In this document: positions 43,817 to 56,019 of the stretch, in pieces
Numbering within the stretch: the first letter of the stretch is position 1
Layout of the letters: each line of letters begins with the position of its first letter
Assembly: GCA_964019165.1 (NCBI GenBank)
Contig: OZ025273.1
Coordinates: forward strand, 15,234,714 to 15,298,713
Direction: 5' to 3'
From: Mastigias papua
Lineage: Eukaryota; Cnidaria; Scyphozoa; Rhizostomeae; Mastigiidae
DNA length: 64,000 bases
Notes under the pieces: model-generated
Told to the model about the DNA's origin: nothing
The model's database searches: none
What the model saw: only the letters and a program-made list of their open reading frames with translations
Made by a program: the position numbers and the translations under genes

Positions 43817-44632
43817 TTAGAAAGCTAAATGTGAAAGGTCATGGACCAGTTCCAAGTGTATTTGTAAGATACATTTACTAATTTGACTTACTTGTATATT
43901 TGATTTATGGCACTTTGAACATTCTTTTCCATTCGCATTGCATCCTCTCTGACCATGGGGATATTGTCCTCCACACCTAAAACATTTGCTATTTTTGTTC
44001 GTTGATTTATAATAGCTTTTGCTTTGTACTTGACTTGATTTTGCATACTGAACTGATTCTTTCTCGTCAAAATTTGGGGATTTCAGATTTTCTTCAATTC
44101 CAGTGGCTTCAGTAATGCTAATTTCCTCGGCCCTAGCCTCCTGAAGTAATTTTTCCAGCCTTAGGCTTGGATCTCTTAAAGCTTTCTTTCGTATTCTTGA
44201 TGAGATTCCACATTGCACAATTTGAGATTTAATTTCTTTATCTATATCATGAAAGTCGCAACTATCTGCTAGCTTTTTCAAACGGATATAATACTGATCG
44301 ATACCGTCCGCTTCCTCTTGACGAGCTTGTCTGAAGTTGTAAACGGCGAACTCAGGGTTTTTCATGGGGTTAAAATGAGCGGTTAATTTAGTAACAGCAA
44401 CGTCATATTCATCATCCATCCCTGTTTCAGGTAACGTGTCGAAAATGTCCATAACTCGCGGCCCAGTCATGTATAAAAGCATTGCACGCTTTTGCGTGTC
44501 ATTCGTGATATTTGCGGCGATCAAATAAGTCTGAAAACGCCGAATCCACTTCTTCCATCGCTTTGCAGACGTATTAGGTTCTGTGTCAGGATCAGACGGT
44601 TGCATGGGCATTAAATCGAATTTCGCTACCAT
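43817..44632 (-). pseudogene. Ty3/gypsy gag fragment with zinc knuckle
   Basis: Starts at ATG 44,632 (MVAKFDLMPMQPSD). It encodes a retrotransposon gag: KRWKKWIRRFQTYLIAANIT, EYDVAVTKLTAHFNPMKNPE, FRQARQEEADGIDQYYIRLK and a CCHC-type knuckle CFRCGGQYPHGQRGCNANG with CSKCHK following. Gag packages the element RNA; the knuckle binds it. After CSKCHKSN the sequence leaves the family and no protease, polymerase or integrase follows, so this is a gag-only remnant. The frame itself is intact over 271 codons. Confidence 0.85.
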
Positions 44633-44660
44633 GTCCCACTATTCTCTCTAATTGCTTTTC

Positions 44661-44672
44661 TCTTCGTCGCCA
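44661..44672 (-). other. Primer-binding-site-like sequence of the gypsy fragment
   Basis: In minus sense TGGCGACGAAGA lies two bases after a CGACA end, 28 bases before the gag start codon, where a primer-binding site just downstream of a 5' LTR is expected. The LTR itself (towards 45,000) could not be delimited because the second LTR is missing. Confidence 0.4.
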
Positions 44673-45031
44673 ATTGTCGTATTTATGTCTTCTTTAAGAA
44701 ATTAACATATAAAGACTTCATTCGGCCATATTGCTCTAGTTCAAACATAACATAACCTGAATAAATACTTTGTTTTAATTGTCATATGTCAGGGGCTGAT
44801 GTTCAGTTCAGTGAATACTACAAAATATACGAAATAGCAAAGAAACCTAATACGAACAAGGAATGGATTAATAAAATGTAGAGCAACCTAAATAACTGGA
44901 ATCAAAACAAAGTGCGTGAATAAAGCAGGAAGACGGAGAGTATGTAAATAAAAACAAAGCAATAAACTGGAATAAATAATAATACTATGTGTCTACTTCC
45001 CTAGCATTAAGGCCCTCGGGTGTGAAAGTGT

Positions 45032-45550
45032 CTAGCTTATGTTGCCAGAAACTCTCACGTATCCTATCCCCCCAACAGGCTTATCAATTATAGTAACACG
45101 ACTGTCTTCCAGCAACCCATGATGTCCCTCCTCAGAAAAATGCCTACAGAAGTCCATCTGAGGAACTGAAGACCCTGACCTTATCCCACGATAACATGCC
45201 TTATAATTATTAAACTTAAGCCTAAAAGACGTGCTAGTACTACCCATATACTGGAAGCCACACACAACACTGTCAAACAAGTACACAACATTCAACGAAT
45301 CACAATTAAACGAAAAGTTAATCTTATATTCCTTCTTAGTTACGTGGGAATGGAAATTATCACTATCAAGCATAGATTCACACACTTGACATCTGGACTT
45401 TTCACAACGAGCACAACCCCTTGTATCACAGTTATTGTGGTTAGTAAGTCTAGCCCTAACTACTATATCCTTAAGGCTCTTATATCGTCTAAATGCAGTG
45501 ACCGGAGGTTCAGGAAAAACCTCCTCATGCTCTTCCGAATTAGAAAGCAT
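45032..45550 (-). pseudogene. Penelope GIY-YIG endonuclease
   Basis: Carries CDTRGCARCEKSRCQVCESM (cysteine-rich linker), then NVVYLFDSVVCGFQYMGSTS (GIY-YIG core, with VVYLF and QYMGST) and FRLKFNNYKACYRG, QMDFCRHFSEEGHHGLLEDS. Near 45,070 a frameshift leads to a more usual ending (RESFWQHKLDTFTPEGLN). In these elements the nuclease is fused after the polymerase. Confidence 0.85.
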
Positions 45551-45621
45551 AGGGTTGAGATCCCTTAATGTTTTCCTCGCACTGTTGAGGAATGTAATAA
45601 CTGATGGTTGGTATGTAATAA

Positions 45622-46113
45622 CTAATGGAATTCTATCATCCCCCCCGGGTTGGGTTCCCTGCCTGTCGTAGCTAGAAGAGTCGCCCTATCTAACCTACCT
45701 ACCCTATATATCTGTTCACTAACCAGTGACTCTTCATAGCCCCTATTATTTGACCATCCGGCCAACTCACCTAGCCTACTCTGAAACTGATGATCCTCCG
45801 AACATATCCTACGATACCTAAGGGCTTGACTACAGGGGATCACCTTTTTAGTATGCCATGGATGACAAGATTTCCTATGCAAGAACTGATGTGTACCAGT
45901 TGGCTTACAAGACAAATCAGTTGTCAGGACTCTCCCCTCACCCATAATGACCTGGACATCTAGAAAACTAATAGTTTCCTGGGAATACTCGCTAGTAAAT
46001 TTAATAGTGTCATGGCTACTGTTGAGATAGTTGATGAAAAGCTTCAGGTTCTCTTCCCCATGGGTCCACATAAAGAAAACATCATCGCTCGCGCCCACAC
46101 ACTCGCAAATCAA
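45622..46113 (-). pseudogene. Penelope reverse transcriptase C-terminal half
   Basis: Starts with SDDVFFMWTHGEENLKLFIN (the catalytic DD box and WTHGEE), then ETISFLDVQVIMGEGRVLTT and TGTHQFLHRKSCHPWHTKKV, a conserved Penelope-type thumb. The open frame ends after EPNPGG at the G-run; the reading resumes in another frame as IPLVITYQPSVITFLNSA. Confidence 0.85.
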
Positions 46114-46139
46114 ATTGCGTGTACGATGGGTCGCACGCG

Positions 46140-46708
46140 CGAACAGATTTATTTTTTTTTAATTTAATTTCATTCATTTTACAATTTCTTTATACAGGGT
46201 AAGTTTCAAATTGTAATATATATGGTTTTCAAACTGCCCTGTTTTAAAAAAAAAGAAAACAAACAAAGAATATAAATAAGTACTTGTTTACAATATGTTA
46301 AAAAGAATCTACTATAATATAAACATAAATAACGAGTAATACATACGAGTCCCGAGATAATTAAGGTCGGTGATTTTTCAATGATATCATGAATTGGGTA
46401 AGAGATTTGGCTTTCTTCACTTCAGTTTTTTGGCTATTCCAGAGCTTTGCTCCTGTAAAGGAGATATTTTTTTGGCCACATGCTGATTTTAGTAAAGGGA
46501 CATAAAGATCTGTATCACTATCGCGAAGCTGTCTGTTTCTAAATTCGGATAATTTTATAAACATGCTATTCAGATATTCGGTAGCTAGTTGATTTTTTGA
46601 TTTGTAGACCATTTTAAGATTTTCTGTTTCTATAAGGTCATTCACTGTTAGCCATCCCAGTTTCTCGAGTATAGGAGACACTGAAGTTTTGTATGAGCTG
46701 TCTATCAC
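46140..46708 (-). mobile_element. LINE C-terminal fragment and 3' end
   Basis: Minus frame 46,361-46,708 reads SYKTSVSPILEKLGWLTVND, NLKMVYKSKNQLATEYLNSM and ISFTGAKLWNSQKTEVKKAK, the C-terminal region common to CR1/Rex-type LINEs. A 3' untranslated part follows, ending in an A-rich run (AAATTAAATTAAAAAAAATA in minus sense) near 46,150. The rest of the element is missing. Confidence 0.75.
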
Positions 46709-46846
46709 GATTCTAGCTGCGCGATTATCGTTGCATCCCCAATTCCAATTTCTCCATTTTCAAAGTTGTTTGGCTTATATCTTTTCCCCGTAATTTACAG
46801 GATAACATGCTGACCACAATTATCATCACTTATTTCCGACTTTTGA

Positions 46847-47182
46847 GTGCAGTGTTTAGGGTTTGAATTAGAACCACTTCGCAAAATTGTTTTATTGTCA
46901 ATCAAACTAGCAATGACAGGTCAACAGGATACTGATGATGATTCTATTGACAGCACGGGGGTTTTTGCAACTGATGCCGATTGCGAAGATTTTGAGGTTG
47001 ATTCTTTTGATGATTCAAGTGATTGTTATGATGATGATCTGATCCCTTTGGCTAGCCCGATGATGAGAAGTGCTTTACGTTTGAATCCTAAAGTAATTCC
47101 TTTTTCTATAAAACATGTTTTTTCGATAAATCTTACTTTTCATCTTTTGCATTGTTTCTTCATCTCCTTTGTCCGTACCTAG
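46847..47182 (+). CDS. Unrecognised acidic open frame
   Basis: 111 codons with an acidic middle (DTDDDSIDSTGVFATDADCE, DSFDDSSDCYDDDL). The composition is unlike random sequence here, but no family is recognised. A possible donor (AAAGTAATT near 47,090) would fit an exon. It could equally be a remnant of a transposon N-terminus. No function proposed. Confidence 0.2.
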   Translation: MQCLGFELEPLRKIVLLSIKLAMTGQQDTDDDSIDSTGVFATDADCEDFEVDSFDDSSDCYDDDLIPLASPMMRSALRLNPKVIPFSIKHVFSINLTFHLLHCFFISFVRT

Positions 47183-47271
47183 AAATTGTCTTGCTACTGC
47201 GATCATACTCGCAAATTCATATGCGTGTGCTAACTATCGCATGCGCGGTATATTCCTCATGACAAGGTCTG

Positions 47272-47551
<280 letters not shown>

Positions 47552-47553
<2 letters not shown>

Positions 47554-47995
47554 CCAGATACGGTGAATAATGAGTCTATTTAGCCCTACGACTTGCCATT
47601 TAGGACCTATTCACCATTGTTTTCTTGAGGAGTCCAAATGAGACAATGAACTCTTTTTTGTTTATACAAGACTGGGTTGTGAGTGCAAGACTGATTCCAT
47701 AACACTTACCTGAATGGATGATCTTGCTTGCCCTATGGTCCGAAATTTATCGGTTGCCTTATGATCCAAAATATCTGTTGGTACATTCTGGATTTGTAGT
47801 AAGATGTTGTCCTATGGCTAAATTACTTTTCATTTTAGAATTAGAGTTTGTGCACTATGAGGTGACTGTTCTCTTTTTATAGTTTTTTCGTCCTGATGCT
47901 CATGGGTACATGCTGTTTTTTCCTTTTCGGCTAGTCTATGCATATTATGCCCTACGCAACAAGCGTCACATTGGCACAAAAAATCGTAAAATGCA
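47552..47995 (-). mobile_element. Penelope-like element copy 3 (3' fragment)
   Basis: Minus-strand relative of the element at 20,205-20,958: the same 3' sequence (TTCACCATTGTTTTCTTGAG on the plus strand) and a degraded GIY-YIG end (CQCDACCVGHNMHRLAEK, cf. CRCEARYVRRTTQRLADR). It is 5'-truncated near 47,995 and ends against the (TA)n tract. Confidence 0.8.
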
Positions 47996-48124
47996 CAATT
48001 CAATGAATGGACATGGAATTGAATCAATGAACATTGAATTGAATGAATGCACATTCGATTGAGTGAATGGACATTGAATTGAAAGAAATTGACATTTATT
48101 TGAACGAATTGACAATAAATTGAA
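47996..48124. repeat. Minisatellite, GAATGGACATTGAATT type
   Basis: Six or so imperfect units built from GAATGAATG(G)ACATT and GAATTGAA, immediately next to the truncated Penelope copy. Unit boundaries drift towards the right end. Confidence 0.75.
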
Positions 48125-51100
48125 TCCACTTTAATATACAAGTTGAAAGTTGAACATATAGTCATTGAAATTACATGACATCCAGTATTTAATATTGCTA
48201 CACGTGAGCCGGGATACCCAATTTTTACATGTGGAAGGAAGAGAGGATGGTAACTATTATCTTCATCACTTAGCACTGTCATCAGTTTCTTTGCAAATTG
48301 ACAATGGAAATTCTAAAACCACGATGGCCACTTGACATTTTGGTCAAATGGATGATGTCAAAAATGCTGAATAGTGCACACACTTCTTCCTACTGCATGC
48401 TCGCATAGCGCTGCTTATCATCAATATGCGAGTTTTTTGGAGTTAAGCTTGCCAATTTTACTTGCTTTGTGCAATGGTTCTATCTTTAGCTATGGTGTAT
48501 TCAATCTTTGACTTATATCTTAAATTGACTTAATAGATGATACAGGCGTTAGATTCTCTTCTTCAACATCCTAAATTTTTCATATTGTAATAGATAATAT
48601 AGAATCTGTTAGGTATACCGATTGGAAAGCTGATGCATGGCTGGTTATTCGACCGTGCAGGAATGAATGAATTGTATGTATCCGTTATACAAAGTGTAGC
48701 ATTTGTGCCAGTTATAGGGCTGAGATATTGCAAGCTTCCTTTTTGATACTTGGAAAACAAAGCTACATCGTTTGTAGAAGAGGAACAGGCTGCTTTTGAA
48801 ATACTGGAATCAGTCAGGGAGGGAACAGTCATTGACAATAGTTTTACAATAATTTGATTCAACTTTTCCTCACTGCAAATCTACTCATAGATACAACATG
48901 ACTAGATTGCCACTACCTGAATTCACTTATAGTGCTTTTAGGCTGACGCCATCACAGCAGTTACTATTACGGCATAGTACAGCAAACAGTGCTCCTCATT
49001 CTACCATTAATTAAGATTCATGAAAAATGTGATACCACAGATACCAAATAACAATTATATGGGAGAATTTATGTACGACAGAGTTTGGTACAACAAATGT
49101 GAGTCAATGGTACCCAGCTATTGTCGCCTTGACATCGGAATTCCAAAATCAGATGTATGTATCTAGATGACGAGTAAATTGAATAATTGTAATTGAAAAA
49201 TTCCGTTTTGTTAGTCAATGACGCCTTAAAAGATATACCTCACAAGGAAAATGAGGAATCAATGCAAACATGCACAGACCTCGTGACAGAGCATAGCAGA
49301 AATAGACACGGGAGACTAGTTTAATCCACAATGTGATTAAGACTTTATTATGAAAAACTGAAAATAAGCAACTGAATTTATCGTTTTAGGGGACTTTCCA
49401 TATAATTGAATGCAAAAACAACTGCTGAGATAGTCTTTTATTAACTAGTTGATATCATCCATTCAACAGTCACGAAAACACTTTAGAAGAAAAGTTTGGT
49501 GTAAGCTTGGAAACTTTTGACATCATCGATTTAGCCAACTGGCTAAAATGCCAAGTGTCCCATCTCAGTTTTGGAGCTTCCATTGTCGATTCGCTAGGGA
49601 TCTTCAATAAAGCACTAGGTTAAGTCTTGATTTAGTCGTCTAAAGAAATTACCCTGCCTCTTTCATTGGCTTGCCATCAGTGATTTAAATATAAGAGAAT
49701 TGAAGTCAAGTAAAGATCTAAATATAGTTGAAACTGGAACTATCATTGAACGACAATCTCATTAGCTAAAGTTCTCAAATGAACGCCTGTAGAATTAACA
49801 GCATGAACCATTCCCTTCGTCATAGGTTCCTTTTTTCATTTGGATAGTTTGTTCCTACCTAAATTATGAAAGTATAGTTGCAGCAAAATGGATGGACACT
49901 TTTATGTCATTTCATTGCTGTTTTTCTGAGTGTATTTGGCACCGTGCTATCTTCGATTCAACCTTTTTGTATTTCTTTGATATAAAGTAAATTATTGGAA
50001 TTGTACGTCTCATCTAAAGTGGAGAATAGGTGACCAAATGTCCTTTCCTGCTTTGAAAGAGACAGCCGGATGCAATACTGTTTAAGCATCCTTTCTTGTT
50101 TCAATCAAACAACTAATCGCTTTGCCGCATGTATTCTGTAATGTTAATGTTTGCTTTCATAGTTCCATAATATTCCATAGTTTTCTTAAGAGAACCTGTT
50201 TCCACACACCACCAGCTGTTTTATTAGAACAAAATATCTGCTTTAATTATATTTTTTTTACAATCCAATTGTTATCGTCAGTTCAAGTATTAATGAATGA
50301 ATGGCATGGGTTGTGCAAGGGATATTTATAATTTCCAACTAGAGAGGAACGGTTACACGATTAGATATATGCCCATAACAAGGGGTGTCCAATAATCGTA
50401 CATGTGTGTAAATGGGGAGAAAGGTCAGGTTTTTTACATTTCGATGCGTACGTTCTAAGTGACTTACTCTGAGCAGACTTGATTGTTTTTAAGTTTACTG
50501 TTTTATGTTTTGAAGGTTTTCCTTTTTTTATATGATATGAGACTAGGGCAAGCTGTGCTCTAAGTGTGGTCAAAGTGCCGCTGAAGTCTTGTTACTTACT
50601 GTGAAAGAAGCCATCAGTTTAATTCATTCTTATAGATAGTTCAATGTGGCGTGGAATTGTGGATTGACAACGAAGCATTGGTAAGTTTATATATTTTGTC
50701 CTTGTGCAATTTGACATGATGATAGCCATGGTGACGGAAAGAATGGTGATGGTTGATTGACTTATTGGTTATTTGGATGTGCTTATGTCATTACTGTTTC
50801 ATACTGATGACCTTGCGTTCTCTTTGAGAATTTGTGTACAAATACTCCAATCTTATATACTGGGATACTACTCGATCGAATGAATATATATTTAGTTTAA
50901 AACAACCAGAAATACTTTGATGTTACATTTTCACATAATTTAATATCTCTTTTTCAAGCCTGTTAAATTTGAGTTTAGGTTTCTTACCAGAATATGAAAA
51001 GTCATTGTGTCAATTGTTTAGGATCGCAACAATTTAGAATAAAAATGTGATGGTGTAGATTACAACGTTATTATTCAATACAGAATATTTCGGTCATATT

Positions 51101-54100
51101 CTGGCCAGATTTGAAGCTTTACCCCACACTTGTAGTATCTTGATAGTATAGTAGTCCATTCAATTTTCTCACTGGACGCTAAAACCTCTCCAGTTGCCCA
51201 ATAACAATTAGAGGGTTGCATTTCCACGTGGTGTAATACAGCCATAATAGAAAGTTGCTTTTCTACTTCATCTTCATTTATGCATGAACATTGCTTCACT
51301 TGTTCTACTGTCTTTATCGTATTCATGGCAGCGAGTTGGAATATGTATAAACATGCATATTTAATTTCAGGAATGTAAACTAGCTTCACAATCTTCAACA
51401 TTCCCAGTCTGTTGTTGCAGTATATATCTGTAGATAGAATGGCCAAATGAGTTTATCCAGCCGACGTCTTCGTAGTTTTTTACCAGTTGACGTAACATGC
51501 GGTAAATGAGTGAATCTATATTGACAGAGAAAGAGAATGGTAAATTGGTTGATGTTTAGAAACTCGCTAGGAATCGTTCTCTTTTATAAAATGTACCACT
51601 ACTTAACATGCCTGAGATGCATAGAGGCATGTTATTGCAATTGATTTACCTGAAACCTACAATGATAAGCCTTTGGTACTATGACTCTTAACTAACCGGA
51701 ATTAAAACAGCTGATAGACAGACCGTTTTTGTGTCAATCAATCTTTATCAAACCTTTTCTTAGTAACTTCTAGTTTGTCTCTTCTTTTATGCAATGAGCT
51801 TATTCTACATGTAATCTTTGAATCTTCTCATTCACAGAACCCTACCTCATTTTCAACATCTCCTTCCATCTCTGATTTACCACTATTAACAGTAAGTGAG
51901 AACATATACTGTATACACGATATTTCCCTGATAATTAGACATTTCTTTATTTTAAAGGTATACTCTGTGGTCTTTATTAAACGGTGTAGGAATTTAAACA
52001 TTTCTGGAATTTTGCCAATCCCCCAGAGCTTAGTAGAAATCTGAATGATAATAGAAATGATAATAATGTAATGTGAACTTCTTTGAAATTGGTTTTTACA
52101 AAATGTTTTTAAATAAAGCTGATCAATCCAAACTATTTACAGCAGCAAATGCATACAATTAAAGGAAATTGTAAAAAAAAAGAGCGAGGCTTACATGTGG
52201 AACGTAATGTCCTAATTATTTCCTTATATGGCAGCTGCAATCCTCTCCATTCCAACATAGCAGAGGGAGGCTGTACTTTTAATGTCATACCGGAGGTAGT
52301 TTTATTAGATGCTGCCTCAAAGGACTACACTAGTTTTTCCTTTCTAGAGCTGTTAGCTTGAGACAGCAGTAGCAGGTTCTCCTATCGTAAATCATATTGA
52401 ACACTGTTTTCATGGAACATGTTCCTCTAAAAAGATGTGATTTTCTTTGTTGATACATTTATGAAGCATTGACTTTTGCAAGGTTTTGGTATGAATTGTG
52501 CATTCAGTTGATTTGCATAGAAGCTCTTTAAAAGTAGAAGAAAGGTCATTTTGTGGAATTCGAAGTACTCTCTTGTTGGTTCGGTCTAGGTCTTTGTCCC
52601 CACATAACAAACATACTAATGAGCAACGATTAAACTGAGATGTTATGACTGGGCTGTAGAGAATAAGTGATTGGTTCTCATCAAGGCACTCTAAAGCCTT
52701 AGAAAGGCAGTAATTTTCCTAATATATGCATTTTGAAGCTACTTTCTATGTCTCATTTCTATCTAGTAGAAAATAATTTCAGAAAATTTAATCCCCTTCC
52801 CCATGTATTCCAGGATCCGAATTATTAAAATTCATATTTCATCTAGCCCCCCAGTTTTTCCTATTCAGCCTTCATTTCTTTGATACCACTGAGTATGAGG
52901 ACACTGATTTTGTTACAGTTCTTATATTGTAAAGTAGTGGTGTCTATGCTTGTATGAAAGTTCTTTTGCCAAGGGAGCTGAAGCGCATTTCCTGTGCTAT
53001 TATTAATGGGAACAATAAAGTGCCAGGGAACCCCTTCTGATTGTTAGAAATGTACCTTTCTTAGCCTTAGATCATCTATATCAGATTGACATTTGAGTGA
53101 TATATGTTTTCTTTCCTTACTTTTGACTTCGCACTGCTCTCTCCTACTCTTTCCATTACTTAATTCGATCCTCCTTGCCTTGCCCACCTGTCCTCTGCTT
53201 TATTCTGCCCAACTCCTACATAGCCTCCACTATATCATGCATTTTGTAATATTTTTCGATTGTTCTAATGGCAGCTATGGGCACCAAGCAAATTGTTTGA
53301 AATACTTTTTGTATTCTTAGGGACGTTCATCTGGTCGTTGTTATCAGCTGTAACATTCATTGCGAAACTCTACATCTTAATATCTTTTTCGGTTTGTATG
53401 TAGTGTTTATTTGATTTTGATATTAAACTTTGGAAGTATTAGTTGCTTTTTAATGTACGATGCTAAGTCTATTGTAATATTACTATTGCCTATTGGTTTA
53501 TTTGAGGATCTTCCTCTGCTATTTTGAAGAGTATGATATGTTCATACGATATTTGTTAACTTGTGCTACAGAAACGCATTTCCAAAACAGAGAGATAAGT
53601 AATGGAGGTATATCATGCTGAGAAACTTATGAGGATCCACTTTATCCTAACATTGTGGCATACAAGAAGTTACAGCCATATTTAAGAATGGTTCGCAAAG
53701 TTTCTCATTAGTATTTACATGAACATTATCTTGACATGTATGAATAATACTAGCTCTCCAGACAAATTGTAAACTTTTATGGATTCATACATTTGATAGA
53801 AATAACACTATCTTATTGTCAATTTTTCGTCAAACTTTGGTTGCAAAAAGTTTCGTGGTTTGGTCATTTCAGGCTCTTGGAAAAATTTGGTCTAGTGGAT
53901 ATGATAGATGCGATGAAGTTTTTGCTATATTAAACAGTTAAATTACCCAATCTTTGCAGATCTTTATGGTGTTTATCAGAATAAGTAAACTGTGAATTTT
54001 TCCATAAGTTCGGCGATGAGATGTTTGTTAGGTCTACTGAATAACAGGCAGCTTTGCGTTTGATTTGAGGCCCAAATACAGCAAGAGTTAAGGCCCAATT

Positions 54101-54370
54101 ATACATTTACTTACCATCATCATGTATTTTTATGAAAAGTTTCTCGACAACTGTTACATCGTGTTGACTTATGAACATAATAGAATTGTCACCGGCTTGA
54201 TACCACACTTCTTGGTAACCCTTAAACGCTAGCTCTATTTCACTTACCTGAAACTGTCTCCCGATCTAATCTCCCGTTACTCGGACTGACATGAATCAAT
54301 TCAACAAACATTTTTCACTATCATTAGCACTCATAACTGCTGTGAAATACAACAGCTATATTATAATGTT
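48125..54370. other. Large region without recognised genes
   Basis: About 6.2 kb of AT-rich sequence. A minus frame at 51,075-51,446 (123 codons; VEQVKQCSCINEDEVEKQL, EKIEWTTILSRYYKCG) looks protein-like and could be an exon of an unidentified gene. No other frame, repeat or RNA gene was recognised. Confidence 0.4.
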
Positions 54371-55110
54371 AGAAAAGTCACCAAAATTCCTGGGACACTT
54401 TGCAATTTTTTACTCTGCGTACAGCAAAGCACCAAGCATGCTGTTGACCATAGCGTCTAAAACGCCTTCATAATCGGTTGCCCCTGGTAGCAAACTTCGA
54501 CTGTAACGGTTCTCAATGAGTGAGGTGTCATGAAGAGCAACAAAGAGATAACAGATCACAAAAAAGCATCGGTTACCTTGTCGTGCAAGAAGTTAATTTG
54601 TCGTTTCGTCAGATCGCTACTTGATGTAACATCTCTAAATCTAGCGCCGAGCGCTTCTACAAATTGGGTATGGAGTGTGCCTAAAAAACGGAGTAGTAGA
54701 CCTCCAATAATGAACAGAAGAGGAAAAGATCGTTTTCTCAGTTAGCTGTATGAGAGAAAAAATCCAAACTTGACGATAGGGGCTATTGCAATGGTGTATG
54801 AACTCAATCAGGTGAGCACTTATATGTTGTCTAGACTTCTCAACCTGTCTGGATGTAAGTATGTTCGGCCAAGGAGAAATGGCATCCTGATGGCAACTGG
54901 CAAAAGGAAATTGTGTATGCAGTTAAGGCCTTATCAAATACGACTCCAGCGTTATGGACAGAGGATGTTCTGCTGTACTTAGATGCAGTGTTCGCTTGTC
55001 TACACACGAAATCCCTATGATAATGCATTGGCACCAACAACCAGGGTATGGAGAACGCCTGGTGAAGATCTGGAGCTAACAGCAACAGGGGACAGAGATT
55101 TTTGGCGTAG
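54371..55110 (+). mobile_element. Tc1/mariner-type transposon remnant with MITE terminal repeat
   Basis: At 54,371-54,413 the sequence GTCACCAAAATTCC followed by TGGGACACTTTGCA matches the inside-reading terminal repeat of the two MITEs at 6,863 and 9,923. A decayed DDE_3-type transposase follows at about 54,520-55,110 on the same strand. A right-hand terminal repeat was not found, so the element is truncated on that side. Confidence 0.7.
54530..55110 (+). pseudogene. Tc1/mariner-type (DDE_3) transposase remnant
   Basis: Readable in several frames: RRPPIMNRRGKD-like RSSRPPIMNRRGKDRFLS, then NLTIGAIAMVYELNQVS (helix-turn-helix), GCKYVRPRRNGILMATGKRK, EDVLLYLDAVF (first catalytic Asp of the DDE triad) and TRNPYDNALAPTTRVWRTPG. 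Stops and frameshifts occur at about 54,745, 54,950 and 54,985. The second half of the catalytic domain, with the other acidic residues, is missing. Confidence 0.7.
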
Positions 55111-56019
55111 ATATATTTGTCACAATGTAGTAGGTATTTATTTTTGAGGCGCAGCAGTATTGGTGAAGGAGTATTAAGAATTTCGTTTCTCTCAGTGCTG
55201 GTAAATTCTCATCATGCAGAATAGACTCCAGAAAAACGTCAATCATGAATTTTACAACCCATCTTTTCAACGTTTACTTTCAATCTAAGCGAATATACTA
55301 AGATGAGACTATTGCAAGATGCGATCATGAATTCGTGACTGTATCACATGTTTGTCTCTCATTCAATCTTAGGCCATTGCATTATTCGCAAGTTACACAA
55401 AAATGTTAACCCGCACACCCTTATTCATTATATAAAATTATCTTAGGCCCATTAAGTATTCTGTTTTCCATCTTCCCGAAAACTGCTGCAATTTCCTATA
55501 AAGCTACCTTTGTTACGTCGGCTTATTATTCTTTGGTGCCTAATAGAAGGGGGGTTGGGATAGTCGGGGGGTTGGACAAATCCCCAAGACCTAATTAGCA
55601 GGGAGGTTGGAATAAACGGAGGGTTTAGAAAAGTGAATTTTTTACTTCTAGTTCTGGGGAATTAACATCATTAATCTGAGGGAATCCCGATCCTCGGGGT
55701 GGATTTCAATGTTGAGAAATGCCTTCTCTATATCTCTTTCTGTGGCCATGTGGTTTGCCCTAAACTTAAGTAAGACTTAAAAAATCATTAGCGTCATTGG
55801 GGGCCCAACATGTAAGCAGCTATTTAATGATACACAAGTTTTCCTATCCTTACAGGGTGCATCATGAACCATTCTCAATTTTGTGATCTCAGCATCTTTA
55901 CGAATCACTGCTCTATGGGGAAGTTAATTTACATGCCCACCAGATTCAAGTGCCATAACTTGCTCAACAATGCCTTCCATTATCTGTTGGGAGATAACTT
56001 CATCATCAACTTCAGGTGC
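55111..56019. other. No gene recognised
   Basis: Contains a G-rich block at about 55,545-55,625 (GGGGGGTTGGG, GGGGGGTTGGAC, GGGAGGTTGGAATAAAC) that resembles, in inverse, sequence near 43,725-43,790. Otherwise nothing recognised. Confidence 0.4.

Larger units (their letters stand above)
45000..46113 (-). mobile_element. Second Penelope-like element (different family), 5'-truncated
   Basis: Minus-strand element beginning at the reverse transcriptase catalytic box and including the GIY-YIG nuclease. Its sequence is unrelated in detail to the copies at 20,205, 47,552 and 58,686. Frameshifts occur at a G-run near 45,640-45,650 and near 45,070. Confidence 0.85.
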
